Assembly (NCBI GenBank): GCA_003635315.1
Contig: PYJD01000041.1
Coordinates: forward strand, 62,001 to 126,000
Reading direction: 5' to 3'
From: Candidatus Poribacteria bacterium
Lineage (GTDB): Bacteria > Poribacteria > WGA-4E > WGA-3G
Length of the DNA stretch: 64,000 nucleotides
Position numbers and translations under genes: made by a program. The notes beneath the pieces were generated by a model. It had not been told where the DNA came from and did no database searches. It saw only the letters and a list, made by a program, of their open reading frames with translations. Positions 47,301-54,609 of the stretch are shown here, piece by piece; the first letter of the stretch is position 1, and every line of letters starts with the position of its first letter.

Positions 47301-48188
47301 CCACCAACTCAACTGATTATTGTCGTTATACCATATTCTCCCATGCCTATCAATTTTTACTGAGATTGTCCCTCTATCTAATATACCAGATTGACTTGAT
47401 GTAGACTGTATAGATGCAAGATTAGTACTTACAATTTCTTCAAATTGTATCTTGTTAAATCTAAGTAATAACTCTCTACCAGCGAACCATAAATTACCAT
47501 CTTGATCTTCCGTTATAGCATTAATACTACGATCTTTAGGTATATCGGGTAGGTTACCTAAACGTTCAAAATTGGTTGTTTGCCAAGCGTCAATTTCATC
47601 TTTAAATCGAAGAATAATGACACCTTGTGCATCATTCCCTCCTATCCAAAGTGTTCCTTCTTTTGTTGGATAGATTACATTTATCTTTGCTACAGATGAA
47701 CTGGTAATATTATAAGGGTAAGGTTGTGGTGCATCTTCATTGTTTAAAGAAATGAATTGTGTGATAGAATTATTACCACCTACCCATATATCTCCATCTT
47801 TATCTACCGCCATACAGTTCCCATTGGAGATATATTCAAAAGAAGTACCATTATATCTACTGATGACGCCTTCACCTTCAGAGTGATGTTTGCTGAAGAA
47901 CCAAATATGACCCCATTTATCCTCTACGATGTTAATTGTGCTCCCACGAAAAACTTCAGAATTTCCTGAAAAAGGATAGAAGGTCGTGCCATCAAAGTAA
48001 CTAACCCCACCACGATCTGATCCAAACCATAATGTTCCGCGACTGTCTTGGTATATTATAGGAACAATTGGACCAACCAAACCGTCAGCAACCGTATATG
48101 TATGCATCTGTTCGTATGCAAACATAGAACTCATTGGGAAAATACAGAAGATGAGAATTGAAGTAAGAACTGTCCTAATTCGTATCAC
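44355..48188 (-). CDS. Propeller sensor protein with PP2C-type (SpoIIE) phosphatase domain
   Basis: A 1277-residue predicted receptor. Residues 1-24 are a signal peptide. Residues ~28-850 contain many regulator-propeller repeats (DSRGTLWFGSDRGGV, DRHGRIWYNDNNQL). Residues ~880-965 resemble the Y_Y_Y domain, with RDEVDYKFKLIGVGKNIWTTY. One membrane helix lies near 995-1015, then a short linker helix (RLEMREKEEAEMIRIRAELNEAQN). Residues ~1050-1277 are a SpoIIE/RsbU phosphatase with QVGGDFFDYL, VADAAGKGIRGAMNAVLTNG, FLIFHTDGLIEA and YDDLTLVVV. So an extracytoplasmic propeller may control a Ser/Thr phosphatase. The output partner is not visible. Start GTG, with no ribosome site. Confidence 0.88.
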   Translation of the reverse strand: MIRIRTVLTSILIFCIFPMSSMFAYEQMHTYTVADGLVGPIVPIIYQDSRGTLWFGSDRGGVSYFDGTTFYPFSGNSEVFRGSTINIVEDKWGHIWFFSKHHSEGEGVISRYNGTSFEYISNGNCMAVDKDGDIWVGGNNSITQFISLNNEDAPQPYPYNITSSSVAKINVIYPTKEGTLWIGGNDAQGVIILRFKDEIDAWQTTNFERLGNLPDIPKDRSINAITEDQDGNLWFAGRELLLRFNKIQFEEIVSTNLASIQSTSSQSGILDRGTISVKIDRHGRIWYNDNNQLSWWDGRTLQRLRNYSREINQAFYLQGKFEIEDAWDKLWFATENGAYSFDTKYFEPNTNTIFQFDPTLTGTSELLQNTYRVDNGLGSDNIQTIFESMDGKIWFGHDNGVTVFEPQPAIVNHTTRTVLGSNSVRLIYPDSSGNLWFSIPGGIAKYLPNDEILSPIALGKSTIPANESLRNQRSYRRTEIIKIFEVEGELWLMDKPIRHQDGFTLYRFYRRNTDGFDSISIQIQAEFGPGGDIVFSDLDPLITSNVNPWIVIGGILFYPNNNGLYRLTTEGSVRTTSFNTSEIISTPSNAIMALYNDNRNRLWCYYDSGEIKRFNNIKSKFQQYSASIQAEVLPYQSLVPIPSISNTDEVRWFYNTISGQLMYLENPNISNVLTEVPGAASGKPLLSVQKSISTNQNSDSQLHQTTFIFSDSIKTYHGTELKNSASVTLTNIEGALTTNDGDLWLATSQGAIHYDGETATTYTTSNGFLVDDLRDVHEDNWGNIWFATWGGGVVRFDGDTFQSITTKDGLIHNNVSDIYASESQELWFATEGGATQYRPSLGALPFCKIESISIDGKQHSEQDTIETTKFTLSDINSPLPSNLKDLTINFKGISPLRDEVDYKFKLIGVGKNIWTTYRADQKAGSETQINDHVVAYFQTQDNGNRMISPNVRYEGLKSGKYSFLITAFRKGWPYTQRPAILNFTIDQPIWSRWKRYLPTVVFLLAVASLGFRLIVNRRQTAQLRLEMREKEEAEMIRIRAELNEAQNIQMGLLPTEPPESDTFDIAAMSIPATQVGGDFFDYLTLDNGLTAIAVADAAGKGIRGAMNAVLTNGMLHEVARVNNKADIILRELNSGLSPRMYGPSFIALNLAIFSDSDNTVDYANGGQPYPILKRGSDAIEIETSDLPLGSRNLVNYESTSFDLLVGDFLIFHTDGLIEALNMDEDMYGTDRLKEFISAIPDESTAEEVIQMIVDEIQNFVQEAEQYDDLTLVVVKRV

Positions 48189-48217
48189 AATTATATCTTT
48201 AAATCATATTCTATGAG

Positions 48218-49402
48218 TTATAACTTCTTTGAGGAAAACTCTTGAATTCTATTAATGGCTGTTTCAATGATATCATCAGGATATGTGAGTGATATTCTAA
48301 AATATCCTTCACTCCATTGACCATAACCAAGTCCTGGTGTTACGACAACCCCTGCATCATCAAGCAACTCAGTTGCAAATGCCCGACTTGAACCATCAAA
48401 ACGTTCGGGTACGGGTGCCCAAACATACATAGTTGCTTTGGGTTTGTCCAATGACCAACCACTATCTACTAAAGTGTCAACAACAATATCACGACGTTTT
48501 TGATAAATATCGTTCAGTCTCGGTGTAATTTCATCAGCAATTGATAATGCTTTTGCCCCTGCATATTGTAGTGCCCTCAGGGATCCATTATCAATATTAT
48601 CTTTAACTTTTTTTACGGCTTGAACAGCAGTAGAATTCCCTACAACAAAACCTAATCTCCAACCTGTCATATTAAATGCTTTACTTAATGAAAAGAATTC
48701 AACTGCAACTTCATCTGCTCCATCTACTTGAAGTATACTATCTGATTTATATCCATCGTATGTATTTTCACTATATGCATTGTCATGTGCAATCAAAATG
48801 TCATTTTGACGTCCGAATTCAATTGCACGCTTAAAAAAGTCTAAATCAGCTGTCGCGGTAGTAGGATTATTTGGATAATTAATCCATAGAACTTTGGCAA
48901 GTCGCTTTACTTCAACAGGAATTGCATCAAAATCTACATAAAAATCGTTCTCTCTCAAAATTGGAGCATAGTATGTTGTTGCACTTGAAAAAACATGACC
49001 TATATTATAGGTGGGATAACCTGGACTTGCAGCAATTCCGATATCACCAGGATTTAGGATTCCTAATGATAATTTTACGATAGCATCTTTACTCCCCATG
49101 GTTATTGCTACTTGTTCTTCTGTTAAGTTGACATTGAATCTCCTATTATAATAATCAATGATTTCATTTGGAAATTCGTCAACTGGATTATCGCAACCGT
49201 AACGATGTCTATCCAGATCCTCAGCATTACATATATTCTGACATAGTGTATCAACAATAGGATCAGGAGTTGGATGATCAGGATCTCCTATTCCAAGACT
49301 TATTACATCAACCCCTTTTTCCTTTGCATCAACAATCTTCTGTCGAATATCTACAAAAAGATATGGTGGTAATTTATCTAATCTATCTGCAAATGTAATC
49401 AA
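48218..49402 (-). CDS. dapL: LL-diaminopimelate aminotransferase
   Basis: A 394-residue fold-type I PLP aminotransferase. The opening RLDKLPPYLFVDIRQKIVDAKEKGVDVISLGIGDPDHPTP is typical of DapL, as are HRYGCDNPVDEFPNEIIDYYNRRFNV and PNNPTTA. The PLP Lys lies in FFSLSKAFNMTGWRLGF near residue 237. It converts tetrahydrodipicolinate directly to LL-diaminopimelate. The presence of dapB on the same strand nearby supports this role against a general aspartate aminotransferase. The start is a TTG with GGAG about ten bases upstream. Only PhyH-like and YCF48-like genes separate it from dapB. Confidence 0.88.
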   Translation of the reverse strand: MITFADRLDKLPPYLFVDIRQKIVDAKEKGVDVISLGIGDPDHPTPDPIVDTLCQNICNAEDLDRHRYGCDNPVDEFPNEIIDYYNRRFNVNLTEEQVAITMGSKDAIVKLSLGILNPGDIGIAASPGYPTYNIGHVFSSATTYYAPILRENDFYVDFDAIPVEVKRLAKVLWINYPNNPTTATADLDFFKRAIEFGRQNDILIAHDNAYSENTYDGYKSDSILQVDGADEVAVEFFSLSKAFNMTGWRLGFVVGNSTAVQAVKKVKDNIDNGSLRALQYAGAKALSIADEITPRLNDIYQKRRDIVVDTLVDSGWSLDKPKATMYVWAPVPERFDGSSRAFATELLDDAGVVVTPGLGYGQWSEGYFRISLTYPDDIIETAINRIQEFSSKKL

Positions 49403-49521
49403 TGTAAGTATACTCCAATCTTCAATTTACTTTCTAATTTTAGACAAAATATAAAATCTAATGGTATGTATAGAAAATTAAAAACAGTTATTTGTATGGT
49501 AATTAAATAAGGATGTCAGGA

Positions 49522-50265
49522 TTATTTTAGTTGAAGTATTGCTTGTTGTGATTCTGATAGTTGTCCCATTACATTTGGACTAAAGTGTAATCCTTGACCA
49601 CCCCAGTCTGGCATATAACCAATACTATAACAATAATATAGTGTTCTTCGTGGATTACCAGATACGTTAATGACTGATCCATGTGTTAATGCTTCAGTAA
49701 AAATTATCGCATCTCCAGCCTTAGCAGGTATAGGTGCCAATACAGGATTTTCATCTGGATGACTTCCCCATGGTTTTATAAAATTACTTTTATGTGCCCC
49801 TGGGATTACAGCAAAGCAACCATCCTCAACATCGCAATCCAACATAGGGAAAACTGCCTTGGTTAATGTAGATACCATTTCACCATTCTTACAGTGATAT
49901 TGGCACTTAGGAATTATAGGTGTCCCATGCATATGTAACCCCGTATAACCTCCACCCCATCGATAGATCGTGTAGGTGTGATTCAATCGATATGGACCAC
50001 CCGTTACACCTTCAATAACATCTAATACTTCTGGAATATCTACAAGTGCAGTGAAAGCATTATCACCCTCTAATATATTAGAGATATAGAGTTCTTTATC
50101 GGTTTTTTCAGTACCAAGGCAAAGTGGCTCGGGATAATCAGTTGGTTCCATTGTTTCATATCGGTCTAATGCTAAATTACATGCATCAATCACATCATCT
50201 GGAATAACATTTTTCAATACAATAAAACCCTGTAAATCAAATAGGTATTTCTGTTCTCCAGTCAT
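49522..50265 (-). CDS. Phytanoyl-CoA dioxygenase (PhyH)-like protein
   Basis: A 247-residue protein of the Fe(II)/2-oxoglutarate oxygenase superfamily. Recognisable parts are the N-terminal LFDLQGFIVLKNVIPDDVI, the DGCFAVIPGAHKSNF segment and a C-terminal LTHGSVINVSGNPRRTLYYCYS, which supplies the second metal His and the 2-oxoglutarate-binding Arg. The expected HxD metal pair is not plain. The corresponding region reads GLHMHGTPI, with His where Asp would be expected, so activity is uncertain. Such genes are unusually numerous in Poribacteria. It is 119 bases from dapL. The substrate is unknown. Confidence 0.82.
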   Translation of the reverse strand: MTGEQKYLFDLQGFIVLKNVIPDDVIDACNLALDRYETMEPTDYPEPLCLGTEKTDKELYISNILEGDNAFTALVDIPEVLDVIEGVTGGPYRLNHTYTIYRWGGGYTGLHMHGTPIIPKCQYHCKNGEMVSTLTKAVFPMLDCDVEDGCFAVIPGAHKSNFIKPWGSHPDENPVLAPIPAKAGDAIIFTEALTHGSVINVSGNPRRTLYYCYSIGYMPDWGGQGLHFSPNVMGQLSESQQAILQLK

Positions 50266-50276
50266 AATTATAACCC

Positions 50277-52361
50277 CTAATTTATGTTGGTTACCATATA
50301 TTTAAGTATAGTTCCATACTGCCCAGCAACAAATCCATTACTTGAATTATACATATGTATCGAAGTTAAATCCGTTCGAGTATCTGTCCGTTGAGGTCTC
50401 CAGCTTTTTCCACTATCTTTTGAATGAAGAACTATACCATCTTTACCTACTATCCACCCTTCAGATTTAGAAATAAAATGTACATCATATAGGAAATTAT
50501 CTGTATTACTTTGTTGTCGATACCAACTTACTCCGTTGTCGTTAGTATGGAATACCGTTCCATTTTCACCAACGACCCATCCGTAAGACATGTCAAAAAA
50601 ATATACAGCATTGAACCAGATATTACTGTTTTCACTCAATTCAGAAAGGCGTTGGCTTAATTTCGATGTCTTCCAATGTTTTCCACTATCAGTTGTGTGT
50701 AGAAGCGTGCCGAAAATGCCTGTAACCCATCCTTCAAATCGTGATGTAAAATGTATATCGAAGAGATTAGAGGATACCCCACTATTTTGTGTCTCCCAAG
50801 TTAGTCCACCATTTTTAGTATGTAGTATTTCTCCACCACTACCAGCACACCATCCTGTCAATTCATCAATAAAAAAGACAGTAAGTAGATCCTGATTACT
50901 GTTGGATGTCTGCTTTTCCCACACCACACCACCATTTGTTGTATGAAGAATCACACCTGCTTCAGCTACTGCCCACCCTTCATCAGGTGTTATAAAAAAA
51001 GTTCCACCAAAACATTCTGGGGTACGACTATCCTGAGACTTCCATTCAGCCCCACTATCGTTAGTTTGGAGTATAGTTCCTCTATCTCCAACAACATAAA
51101 CCATAGCTTCAGATACGGTACAAATATCAAATAATAAATGTGTTGGATTGGATTGAGACTCCCATGTTACACCACCATTTCGTGTATGTAGAATAGTTCC
51201 GTTCTCACCAACAACCCAACCATTTTTATTTGATATAAAATCCAAACCTAATAACAACCCGTCGGCACTGTTATGAAATCGTGGACCACCTCGTTGATGT
51301 TTCCATTTCCTTACGTTATCTTTATCAATCTCAAAAGTAGAATGTAGAATTACTCCTAAATCTCCAACGATCCACCCATTTTCATTATCAAAAAAGTCTA
51401 CATTATATAATGTAAATGTATGTAATGGTTCATTTCCAAGATATTCTGGTTGTCCATACTCCGTCCTATGTCTTGTATTACTTCCCTGTGCAATGTCTAT
51501 CCAATTTTTTCCACCATCTGAAGTAGAATATATTGCCCGTTTGTCACCAACAACATAGCCTATGTTCCTATCAATGAAGTGTAATCCAAAAAGGGCACGG
51601 TCAGTTTTAAGCTGATTTAACCATGTTTTGCCACCATCAATGGTATGAAATATATTACCTGGATGATCTATATCTTCAGGATTACTTGATGTTATAATCC
51701 AACCTTGGAATTGATCTATAAAATGTACTGCTTTTAAAGACTCTTTCTGTATTGAGTTCGATTCATATATCTGAAATGAATTCCCTCCGTCTGTGGTTTT
51801 TAGCAGTGTACCCCAATCTCCAACAATCCATCCTGTCTCTTCATCTATGTAAATACCATTTAGGTTAGATTTTGTATTTGATTGAATTCTTTTCCAGTTT
51901 TCCCCACCATCGGTCGTGTGAATTATTGTACCATCTTCACCAATACACCAACCAATCTCTAGTGATTTAAAAAACACTTTTTTTAGGGGTTTTCCAAAAA
52001 TACCACTATGTTGTATTTTCCATTCTTCACCACCATTCAGCGTATGGAGAATAATACTTTCTGTTTCATCAGAAAAAGAGTTTTCTTCATCAATTGAGAG
52101 ATTGTATATATCGTGTCGTGGCGTAATTCCAACTGAATTGCCAACAACCCACCCCTCTTTTTCAGATATAAAGAACACATCGTAAAGATGTGCACTCCAA
52201 TCTCCTTTTAAGACAGTTTTCCATTCGCCTCTTACATTCTTATGAGTATTAGAACAACCAACAATTAATAACAAACAGCATAAATTGACCAGCAATATAG
52301 AAAGATGTAATAGATTAGTGTGCCTGTTTTTATTGATTCTCAAAAAGGACTTCGCTGACAT
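50277..52361 (-). CDS. YCF48/BNR-repeat lipoprotein
   Basis: A 694-residue exported propeller. I start at the ATG at 52361, with AGAGG nine bases upstream. An ATG at 52382 would overlap dapB further. The signal segment ends at LLLIVGC, a lipobox near residue 36. The mature part holds about ten repeats of the form G(W/I)..G..G(T/V)(I/L)LHT.(N/D)GG..W, as in the photosystem II assembly factor YCF48 and other BNR-like propellers. The repeats are extracytoplasmic. No photosynthesis genes are nearby, so a role in photosystem assembly is not suggested. It overlaps the 3' end of dapB by 32 bases on the same strand, so the two are translationally coupled. Confidence 0.83.
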   Translation of the reverse strand: MSAKSFLRINKNRHTNLLHLSILLVNLCCLLLIVGCSNTHKNVRGEWKTVLKGDWSAHLYDVFFISEKEGWVVGNSVGITPRHDIYNLSIDEENSFSDETESIILHTLNGGEEWKIQHSGIFGKPLKKVFFKSLEIGWCIGEDGTIIHTTDGGENWKRIQSNTKSNLNGIYIDEETGWIVGDWGTLLKTTDGGNSFQIYESNSIQKESLKAVHFIDQFQGWIITSSNPEDIDHPGNIFHTIDGGKTWLNQLKTDRALFGLHFIDRNIGYVVGDKRAIYSTSDGGKNWIDIAQGSNTRHRTEYGQPEYLGNEPLHTFTLYNVDFFDNENGWIVGDLGVILHSTFEIDKDNVRKWKHQRGGPRFHNSADGLLLGLDFISNKNGWVVGENGTILHTRNGGVTWESQSNPTHLLFDICTVSEAMVYVVGDRGTILQTNDSGAEWKSQDSRTPECFGGTFFITPDEGWAVAEAGVILHTTNGGVVWEKQTSNSNQDLLTVFFIDELTGWCAGSGGEILHTKNGGLTWETQNSGVSSNLFDIHFTSRFEGWVTGIFGTLLHTTDSGKHWKTSKLSQRLSELSENSNIWFNAVYFFDMSYGWVVGENGTVFHTNDNGVSWYRQQSNTDNFLYDVHFISKSEGWIVGKDGIVLHSKDSGKSWRPQRTDTRTDLTSIHMYNSSNGFVAGQYGTILKYMVTNIN

Positions 52362-53136
52362 CGTGTAATCCTCTTGAGGCATTTACAACCCATCTTGCTG
52401 CCCGTATTGCACCTTTTGCAAAAGCTTCGGGACTGTGGGCACGATGAACAACACTTAATGTTTCTCCTTCTGTAGCAAACATAACAGTATGATCACCAGC
52501 TATATCGCCGCCACGAATTGCGTGTATACCTATCTGTTTATGTGGGCGCGCGCCAACAATACCATGTCGTCCATACACACCTACCTCTGATAAATCCCTA
52601 TCCAGTGCATTTGCGACAGTTTCAGCCAATCTTAACGCAGTACCACTTGGAGAATCTGCTTTGTGGTTGTGATGTGCTTCAATCACCTCAATATCATAGT
52701 CATCACCCAATGCCTTCGCAACCAATTCTAACGCTTGTATCATGACATTAATACCCAGACTCATGTTGGGAGCCATTACGCACCTAATCTTTGAGGCTAA
52801 TTCTTGAACTGTGGTTTGTTCATCAGGACTAAATCCTGTGGTAGCAATTACCATTGCTTTGTCAGCATCTACAACCTGCCGTAGGTGTTTGATTGTAACA
52901 TCGGGTTTAGAGAATTCGATGATAACATCTGACGAATCAATTACATTTCTTAGATCATCAGAAATAGGAACTCCGATTTCATTGATTCCTGCTATCACAC
53001 CTGCATCACTTCCAAGATTTGGATGTCCAGGAAATTCAATTGCACCGACTATTTCCATATCTTCCTGTACTGATACCCCTTGGATAATTAATCTACCCAT
53101 TCTACCACATGCGCCGTTAATAACTACATTTACCAT
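52330..53136 (-). CDS. dapB: 4-Hydroxy-tetrahydrodipicolinate reductase
   Basis: NAD(P)H-dependent step of lysine and diaminopimelate biosynthesis. The 268-residue chain has the Rossmann opening INGACGRMGRLIIQGV and IIEFSKPDVTIKHL. The catalytic EAHHNHKADSPSGTALRLAE lies near residue 155, with the active-site His-His and Lys. GRHGIVGARPHKQIGIHAIRGGDIAGDHTVMFA follows. The family start is clear. It acts just upstream of DapL in the same pathway. No dapA, dapF or lysA is in the window. The gene's 3' end overlaps the following lipoprotein gene. Confidence 0.96.
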   Translation of the reverse strand: MVNVVINGACGRMGRLIIQGVSVQEDMEIVGAIEFPGHPNLGSDAGVIAGINEIGVPISDDLRNVIDSSDVIIEFSKPDVTIKHLRQVVDADKAMVIATTGFSPDEQTTVQELASKIRCVMAPNMSLGINVMIQALELVAKALGDDYDIEVIEAHHNHKADSPSGTALRLAETVANALDRDLSEVGVYGRHGIVGARPHKQIGIHAIRGGDIAGDHTVMFATEGETLSVVHRAHSPEAFAKGAIRAARWVVNASRGLHDVSEVLFENQ

Positions 53137-53462
53137 TGTCTTGTCCTATACAAACGTAAATTATATCCATTTGAATTGTGTGTTAAGGTCACAATCTCTA
53201 TATATTTTATGTACTTATTCAGTATATCACAAAGGACTTAAAACAACAACAAAACTAACAGATACATTGACGAATTTTGGATTCTTCTGAGTGATTCCTA
53301 AACGCGACTTAACACTATTGTTCCGGTATCAGATTTCTATACTACAAAGACCTAAAGACAGTAAATTACATCAAATCAATTAAAGGGATGGAATAACCTG
53401 ATAATTATCAGTAGTTCATATAAATCTGGATATCCATTTTACAAACAATTGTGTGAGGTATA
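53137..53462. other. Intergenic gap between lipA and dapB
   Basis: About 325 bases without a credible ORF. On the minus strand a TATAAT box (53165-53160) lies 24 bases before the dapB ATG, with TTAACA as a poor -35 at 15 bases spacing. A dapB promoter is possible but weak. Nothing else is recognised. Confidence 0.4.
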
Positions 53463-54365
53463 CTACACCAATTTTGTACTTCTTGCTTGTTCACCAGCGT
53501 GATATGAGCTACGAACCAGAGGACCAGATTCTACATGTTGGAATCCCATTGTCAATCCTGTTTCTTTAAGTTCATCAAATTCATCTGGGGTGTAGTATCG
53601 ATGTATCGGTAAGTGTTGTGAGGAAGGTGAGAGATATTGTCCAATAGTTAGTATATCACATCCAGTATTACATATATCCTGCATAGTTTCGAGTAGTTCG
53701 ACAACTGTTTCTCCTAATCCAACCATCAAACCTGATTTTGTTAGCATTTCTGGTTTGATTTCTTTACTCCTTTTTAAGAGAGTTAGAGATTGTTGGTAAT
53801 CTGCATGTGGACGTGCACGTCGATAAAGTCTTTGGACTGTTTCAGTATTATGATTGAGTATTTCAGGTTTAGCATCAATTATGATGTTTAAGGCATCCCA
53901 ATTACCTTCAAGATCTGGTATCAATACCTCAATAGTACAACTTGGTCGTTTTTCTCGGGCAGTTTTTATGCATTCAGCAAAAATACTTGCCCCACCATCT
54001 TGTAAATCATCTCTGTTAACAGATGTAATGACGACATGATTGAGCATTAAATATTCGACTGCTTCACCAAGTCTCCGTGGTTCATCAGAATCAACGACAC
54101 CCTCCGGTTTACCTTTCTGCACTGCACAGAACATGCAACGACGTGTACAAATATCCCCTAAGATCATGAATGTCGCTGTTCGGCTATTCCAACATTCACC
54201 AATATTTGGACAACGTGCTTCTTCACAAACTGTGTGGAGTTGTAAATCACGCATTAAGCTTTTTAACTCAGTATAGTTTTCACCACTTGGTATTCGAGCT
54301 TTAATCCATGATGGATGTCTTCTAATTGGTGTGTTTGATTCAATAATTGGAAGGCTTTTATCCAT
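53463..54365 (-). CDS. lipA: Lipoyl synthase
   Basis: A 300-residue radical SAM enzyme that inserts two sulfurs into octanoyl chains on lipoyl-dependent enzymes. Both cluster sites are visible: the auxiliary cluster Cys set in CEEARCPNIGECW near residue 42, and the SAM cluster CTRRCMFC near 73. Family stretches ATFMILGDICTRRC, VVITSVNRDDLQDGGA, NHNTETVQRLYRRARPHADY and KSGLMVGLGET fit. No lipB is in the window. It has no ribosome site before the ATG. It is the first gene transcribed leftward from the tRNA-Sec side. Confidence 0.96.
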   Translation of the reverse strand: MDKSLPIIESNTPIRRHPSWIKARIPSGENYTELKSLMRDLQLHTVCEEARCPNIGECWNSRTATFMILGDICTRRCMFCAVQKGKPEGVVDSDEPRRLGEAVEYLMLNHVVITSVNRDDLQDGGASIFAECIKTAREKRPSCTIEVLIPDLEGNWDALNIIIDAKPEILNHNTETVQRLYRRARPHADYQQSLTLLKRSKEIKPEMLTKSGLMVGLGETVVELLETMQDICNTGCDILTIGQYLSPSSQHLPIHRYYTPDEFDELKETGLTMGFQHVESGPLVRSSYHAGEQARSTKLV

Positions 54366-54450
54366 TATAAATATTGATATTTTTCTAAGTATGAATTCTT
54401 ATACCATTCTAAATGAATAGTTTTCTTGAAAACACATATATAATCTATTC

Positions 54451-54471
54451 GGAGCGATTCCAAACCGCTTC
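54451..54471 (+). repeat. Copy of the GGAGCG hairpin repeat
   Basis: GGAGCGATTCCAAACCGCTTC, with GGAGCG and CGCTTC arms (one G-U pair). Related to 16877-16897 and 60802-60840. It lies just 3' of the tRNA-Sec gene in the lipA upstream gap. Confidence 0.5.
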
Positions 54472-54497
54472 AACTGGGGTTGGTGGATGTTGTTTAA

Positions 54498-54591
54498 TGG
54501 CGGGAGAGGGTGGGAATCGAACCCACCTATCCACTTGCATGGACAAGCCGGTTTTGAAGACCGGTAGAGACACCAGACCCTATCCTCCCCC
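54498..54591 (-). tRNA. selC: Selenocysteine tRNA, UCA anticodon
   Basis: Read on the minus strand, 94 bases including an encoded CCA end (54500-54498). The acceptor is 8 base pairs (GGGGGAGG with CCTCTCCC, one G-U pair), longer than the usual seven. The anticodon stem CCGGT/ACCGG encloses CTTCAAA with anticodon TCA. A long variable arm has a 5-bp stem (TGTCC/GGATA). The T-arm GTGGG TTCGATT CCCAC gives the bacterial 8+5 architecture. The D-stem is six pairs with one mismatch. It follows selB by 18 bases, so it is probably processed from a shared transcript. This supplies the selenocysteine charged on UGA. Confidence 0.95.
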
Positions 54592-54609
54592 ATATATAAT
54601 AGATAGAAA

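Noticed and set aside
48183-48196. Leaderless promoter at the propeller-PP2C gene
   Set aside because: The TATAAT box overlaps the start region so closely that transcription would begin inside the gene. It is probably just AT-rich sequence.
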